Assembly: GCF_027923555.1 (NCBI RefSeq)
Contig: NZ_AP025523.1
Coordinates: 1,652,484 to 1,716,483 of the forward strand
Reading direction: 5' to 3'
Source of the DNA: Vulcanimicrobium alpinum
Lineage (GTDB): Bacteria > Vulcanimicrobiota > Vulcanimicrobiia > Vulcanimicrobiales > Vulcanimicrobiaceae
Length of the DNA stretch: 64,000 nucleotides
Both the position numbers and the translations under genes were made by a program. Positions 61,954 through 64,000 of the stretch are shown one piece after another. How positions within the stretch are numbered: position 1 is the stretch's first letter; the number at the start of each line of letters is the position of its first letter. The notes beneath the pieces are model-generated. The model made no database searches and was not told the DNA's origin. It saw only the letters and a list, made by a program, of their open reading frames with translations.

Positions 61954-63030
61954 TCAGAACAGTCGCGGCTGCGGGGCAGACGAGCTGGGCAGGCCGAGGT
62001 GCGCGTGCGCCGCCGGGGTCGTCTTGCGGCCGCTGGCGGTGCGCTGCACGAGACCGATCTTGAGCAGATAAGGTTCGACGACGTCTTCAAGAGTCTCCAC
62101 GTCTTCGGTCAACGTCGCCGCAATCGCATTGATTCCGACCGGGCCGCCGCCGTACTGGCGCGCGATCGTCTCGATGTACGCGCGGTCGAGGCGGTCGAGC
62201 CCGAGCGCGTCGACGCCTTCCCGGCGCAGCGCTTCGTCGGCGACCTCGGCGGTGATCACGCCGCCCGCGCGCACCTCGGCGAAGTCCCGCACCCGGCGCA
62301 GGAGACGGTTCGCGATGCGCGGGGTACCGCGGCTGCGCTCCGCGATCGTTCGCGCGCCGGCGTCCTCGATCGCGATCTCCAGCACGCGCGCGCTGCGCTC
62401 GACGATCTGCTGCAGCTCGGGCGGCTCGTAATACGCGAGGTGGTGCACGATCCCGAAGCGGTCGCGCAACGGCGCGGAGAGCATGCCCGCGCGCGTCGTC
62501 GCGCCGATCAGCGTGAAGCGTTTCAGCGGCAGTCTCAGCGTCTTCGCGTACGCGCCGCGATCGACGACGAAGTCGATCTGAAAATCCTCCATCGCCGGAT
62601 AGAGATACTCTTCGACGACGCTTCCCAGCCGGTGAATCTCGTCGATGAACAGCACGTCGCCGGGTTCGAGCGCAGTGAGGATGCCGACCAGGTCTTTCGG
62701 TTTTTCCATCGTCGGCCCGGAGGTCGGACGCAGCGTCCCGCCGGTGGCGCGCGCGATGAGGTTCGCAAGCGTCGTCTTTCCGAGTCCCGGCGGGCCGGAG
62801 AAGAGCACGTGCTCGAGGGGTTCGCCGCGCCGCGCCGCGGCGTCGATCGCGATGCGCAGGTTTTCGACGACCTGCGTCTGGCCGACGTAGTCGTCGAACC
62901 TGCGCGGGCGCAGAGTCGCGCCGTAGACTTCGTCTTCGAGCGAGGCGTCGGCGCCGACGATCCGCGGCGCGTCGTCCGCCGGCGGCGCGTTGTCGCCGCC
63001 GACGACGCGCTTGCGCACCGAGTCGCTCAC
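61954..63030 (-). CDS. ruvB: Holliday junction branch migration helicase RuvB
   Basis: A 358-aa AAA+ motor that drives branch migration with RuvA. Walker A is GPPGLGKTT, Walker B LFIDEIH, sensor GATTRAGML, and the C-terminal winged helix ends with HLGL. RPRRFDDYVGQ marks the N-terminus. The ATG overlaps the ruvA end by 4 nt. Part of ruvC-ruvA-ruvB in usual order. Confidence 0.97.
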   Translation of the reverse strand: MSDSVRKRVVGGDNAPPADDAPRIVGADASLEDEVYGATLRPRRFDDYVGQTQVVENLRIAIDAAARRGEPLEHVLFSGPPGLGKTTLANLIARATGGTLRPTSGPTMEKPKDLVGILTALEPGDVLFIDEIHRLGSVVEEYLYPAMEDFQIDFVVDRGAYAKTLRLPLKRFTLIGATTRAGMLSAPLRDRFGIVHHLAYYEPPELQQIVERSARVLEIAIEDAGARTIAERSRGTPRIANRLLRRVRDFAEVRAGGVITAEVADEALRREGVDALGLDRLDRAYIETIARQYGGGPVGINAIAATLTEDVETLEDVVEPYLLKIGLVQRTASGRKTTPAAHAHLGLPSSSAPQPRLF

Positions 63031-63665
63031 ACGCCGGCTTCCGTCGCATGCCGCTGTCGGTAGATCTCCGCGAGCAGCGTCTCGGCGTCGCCGACGTCCG
63101 GTGCGCGTTCGAGCGTCTGCGCGATCATCGCTTCGGCTTCGGTGCGCTTGTATGCGAGCTGCAGCAGCACCGCCAGCGCTTCGGTCGCGAACTCGGGGAT
63201 GGGCGGCGCTTCTGCCGCCGCGCGCGCGGGCGCGTCTTGGATCAGCAAGAAGCGCGCGACCTTTCCCTGTAGTTTCGCGACGATGTCGCGCGCCTTCTGC
63301 TGTCCAATCCCGGGCAGCGTCTTGAGAAAGTCGTGATCGCCTTCGTCGATCGCACGCGCGATGCGCGCCATCGGCGCGGAGAACGCGCGGGCCGCCGATT
63401 TCGGTCCTATCGATGCGACCGAGAGCAGCTCCTCGAAGAACTCGCGCTCGATTCCGTTGCTGAACCCGAAGAACGCGAAACGCCCTGCGTTCCCCTCAAG
63501 CGCGAAGTGCGGATAGATCTCGAGTTCGACCGGAGCGCCGGGCGTCTCGGGAACTTTCGCGGCGACGCTGGGCGGCAGTACGATGTCGTAGACGAGCCCG
63601 CCCGCGTCGACACGAACGACGTCGCCAGCGCGCTCCGCCAAGCTTCCGGAGATGCGGGTGAACAC
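63027..63665 (-). CDS. ruvA: Holliday junction binding protein RuvA
   Basis: A 212-aa protein that forms the tetramer holding the four-way junction. It shows an OB fold at the N-terminus (MFTRISGSLAERAGDVVRVDAGG), the two HhH motifs (LLSVASIGPKSA and KTLPGIGQQKARDIV) and the C-terminal domain III (LLQLAYKRTEAEAMIAQ) that contacts RuvB. It starts directly at the ruvC stop (ends 63666), so the two are coupled. Confidence 0.96.
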   Translation of the reverse strand: MFTRISGSLAERAGDVVRVDAGGLVYDIVLPPSVAAKVPETPGAPVELEIYPHFALEGNAGRFAFFGFSNGIEREFFEELLSVASIGPKSAARAFSAPMARIARAIDEGDHDFLKTLPGIGQQKARDIVAKLQGKVARFLLIQDAPARAAAEAPPIPEFATEALAVLLQLAYKRTEAEAMIAQTLERAPDVGDAETLLAEIYRQRHATEAGV

Positions 63666-64000
63666 TTACGCGAGACGGGATGCGCGCGAGCGCCGGCGGG
63701 TCATCACCACGCCGAGTTCGGCGAAGCGGTCGCGTTGTGCTTCCACGTTCGCGAACGCGATCGCGAGCGCGAGCGCGTCGGAGACGTCGGCGGGGCGCGG
63801 CGGCGCGCTCAGGCCGAGCAATTGCACCACCATCCCGTTGACCTGCGCTTTCGTCGCGGCGCCGCTCCCAGCGAGCGCGCGTTTCACCGCCGCATGTGCG
63901 ACGTGCTCGACGCGCACGCCGTGCGCGCCGGCCGCGAGGACGAGCACGCCGCGCGCGTGGCCCATGAGCACCGCCGTCTGCGGGTGCTCGTATGCGGTCC
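63666..64000 (-). CDS. ruvC: Holliday junction resolvase RuvC (3' part, cut by window edge)
   Basis: The last about 110 codons of the endonuclease that resolves Holliday junctions; the start lies beyond 64000. Visible motifs are the GHARGVLVLAAGAHGVRVEHV strand region, VKRALAGSGAATKAQVNGMV with the conserved KxxVxGxGxAxKxQV pattern, and the DVSDALALAIA motif holding catalytic Asp residues. It is followed by ruvA without a gap. Confidence 0.93.
   Translation of the reverse strand, partial: TAYEHPQTAVLMGHARGVLVLAAGAHGVRVEHVAHAAVKRALAGSGAATKAQVNGMVVQLLGLSAPPRPADVSDALALAIAFANVEAQRDRFAELGVVMTRRRSRASRLA

Overview
The window is about 64 kb of GC-rich, densely coded bacterial chromosome with short intergenic gaps, many 1-35 nt gene overlaps and frequent GTG starts. 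An Mla-type lipid transport operon, whose MCE protein ends in an outer-membrane-like C-terminus, argues for a two-membrane cell. Yet cdaA-cdaR-glmM with a c-di-AMP (ydaO-type) riboswitch, RqcH, SpoIID and a small SRP RNA are more typical of Firmicutes, Actinobacteria and related deep lineages. This mixture would fit Candidatus Eremiobacterota (WPS-2) or a neighbouring phylum. That placement is inference from gene content; no search was possible.

Layout. 1-1313: end of an ABC importer (permease, Tat-exported binding protein). 1314-2631: IS5-type element copy 1. 2637-7135: small zinc-ribbon membrane protein, a three-gene membrane/stress-type cluster, a DUF2721 protein and a secreted M3 peptidase. 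7182-12675: exported protein, SRP RNA, DUF4446, M23 peptidase, YggT, lepA, rdgB. 12735-14875: seven tRNA genes (Lys, Lys, His, Arg, Pro on minus; Leu, Gly on plus) around a frameshifted FAH-family gene. 14940-18168: tig-clpP-clpX. 18222-22342: an unrecognised three-gene minus operon. 22458-26813: Crp/Fnr regulator, diguanylate cyclase, priA. 26880-28052: rpsT and rsgA on minus. 28071-32179: small ORF, cdaA, cdaR, glmM, then a c-di-AMP riboswitch and an NlpC/P60 hydrolase. 32226-39413: broken membrane gene, tRNA-Gln, SnoaL-like and STAS proteins, GlcF-like Fe-S protein, thrC-thrB, AIM24 protein. 39651-41103: IS256 relic plus a complete IS256-type element. 41258-43850: Xer recombinase, membrane protein, S66 peptidase. 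49663-43843 (minus): rph, coiled-coil protein, mlaE-mlaF-mlaD, rhomboid, panE. 53257-50304 (minus): gmk-rpoZ-glmS-small membrane protein. 53323-55029: rqcH. 55030-56346: IS5-type copy 2. 64000-56347 (minus): ruvC-ruvA-ruvB-spoIID-pilZ-queA-hybrid kinase-Hpt.

How genes work together. glmS and glmM supply amino sugars for the cell wall. CdaA/CdaR make and tune c-di-AMP next to glmM, and the riboswitch can read that signal to control a wall hydrolase. The M23 and S66 peptidases and the SpoIID protein add further wall enzymes. Tig, ClpXP and RqcH form a protein-quality group. The two IS5-type copies are almost identical and each sits exactly at the stop-codon junction of convergent genes, leaving both neighbours intact.
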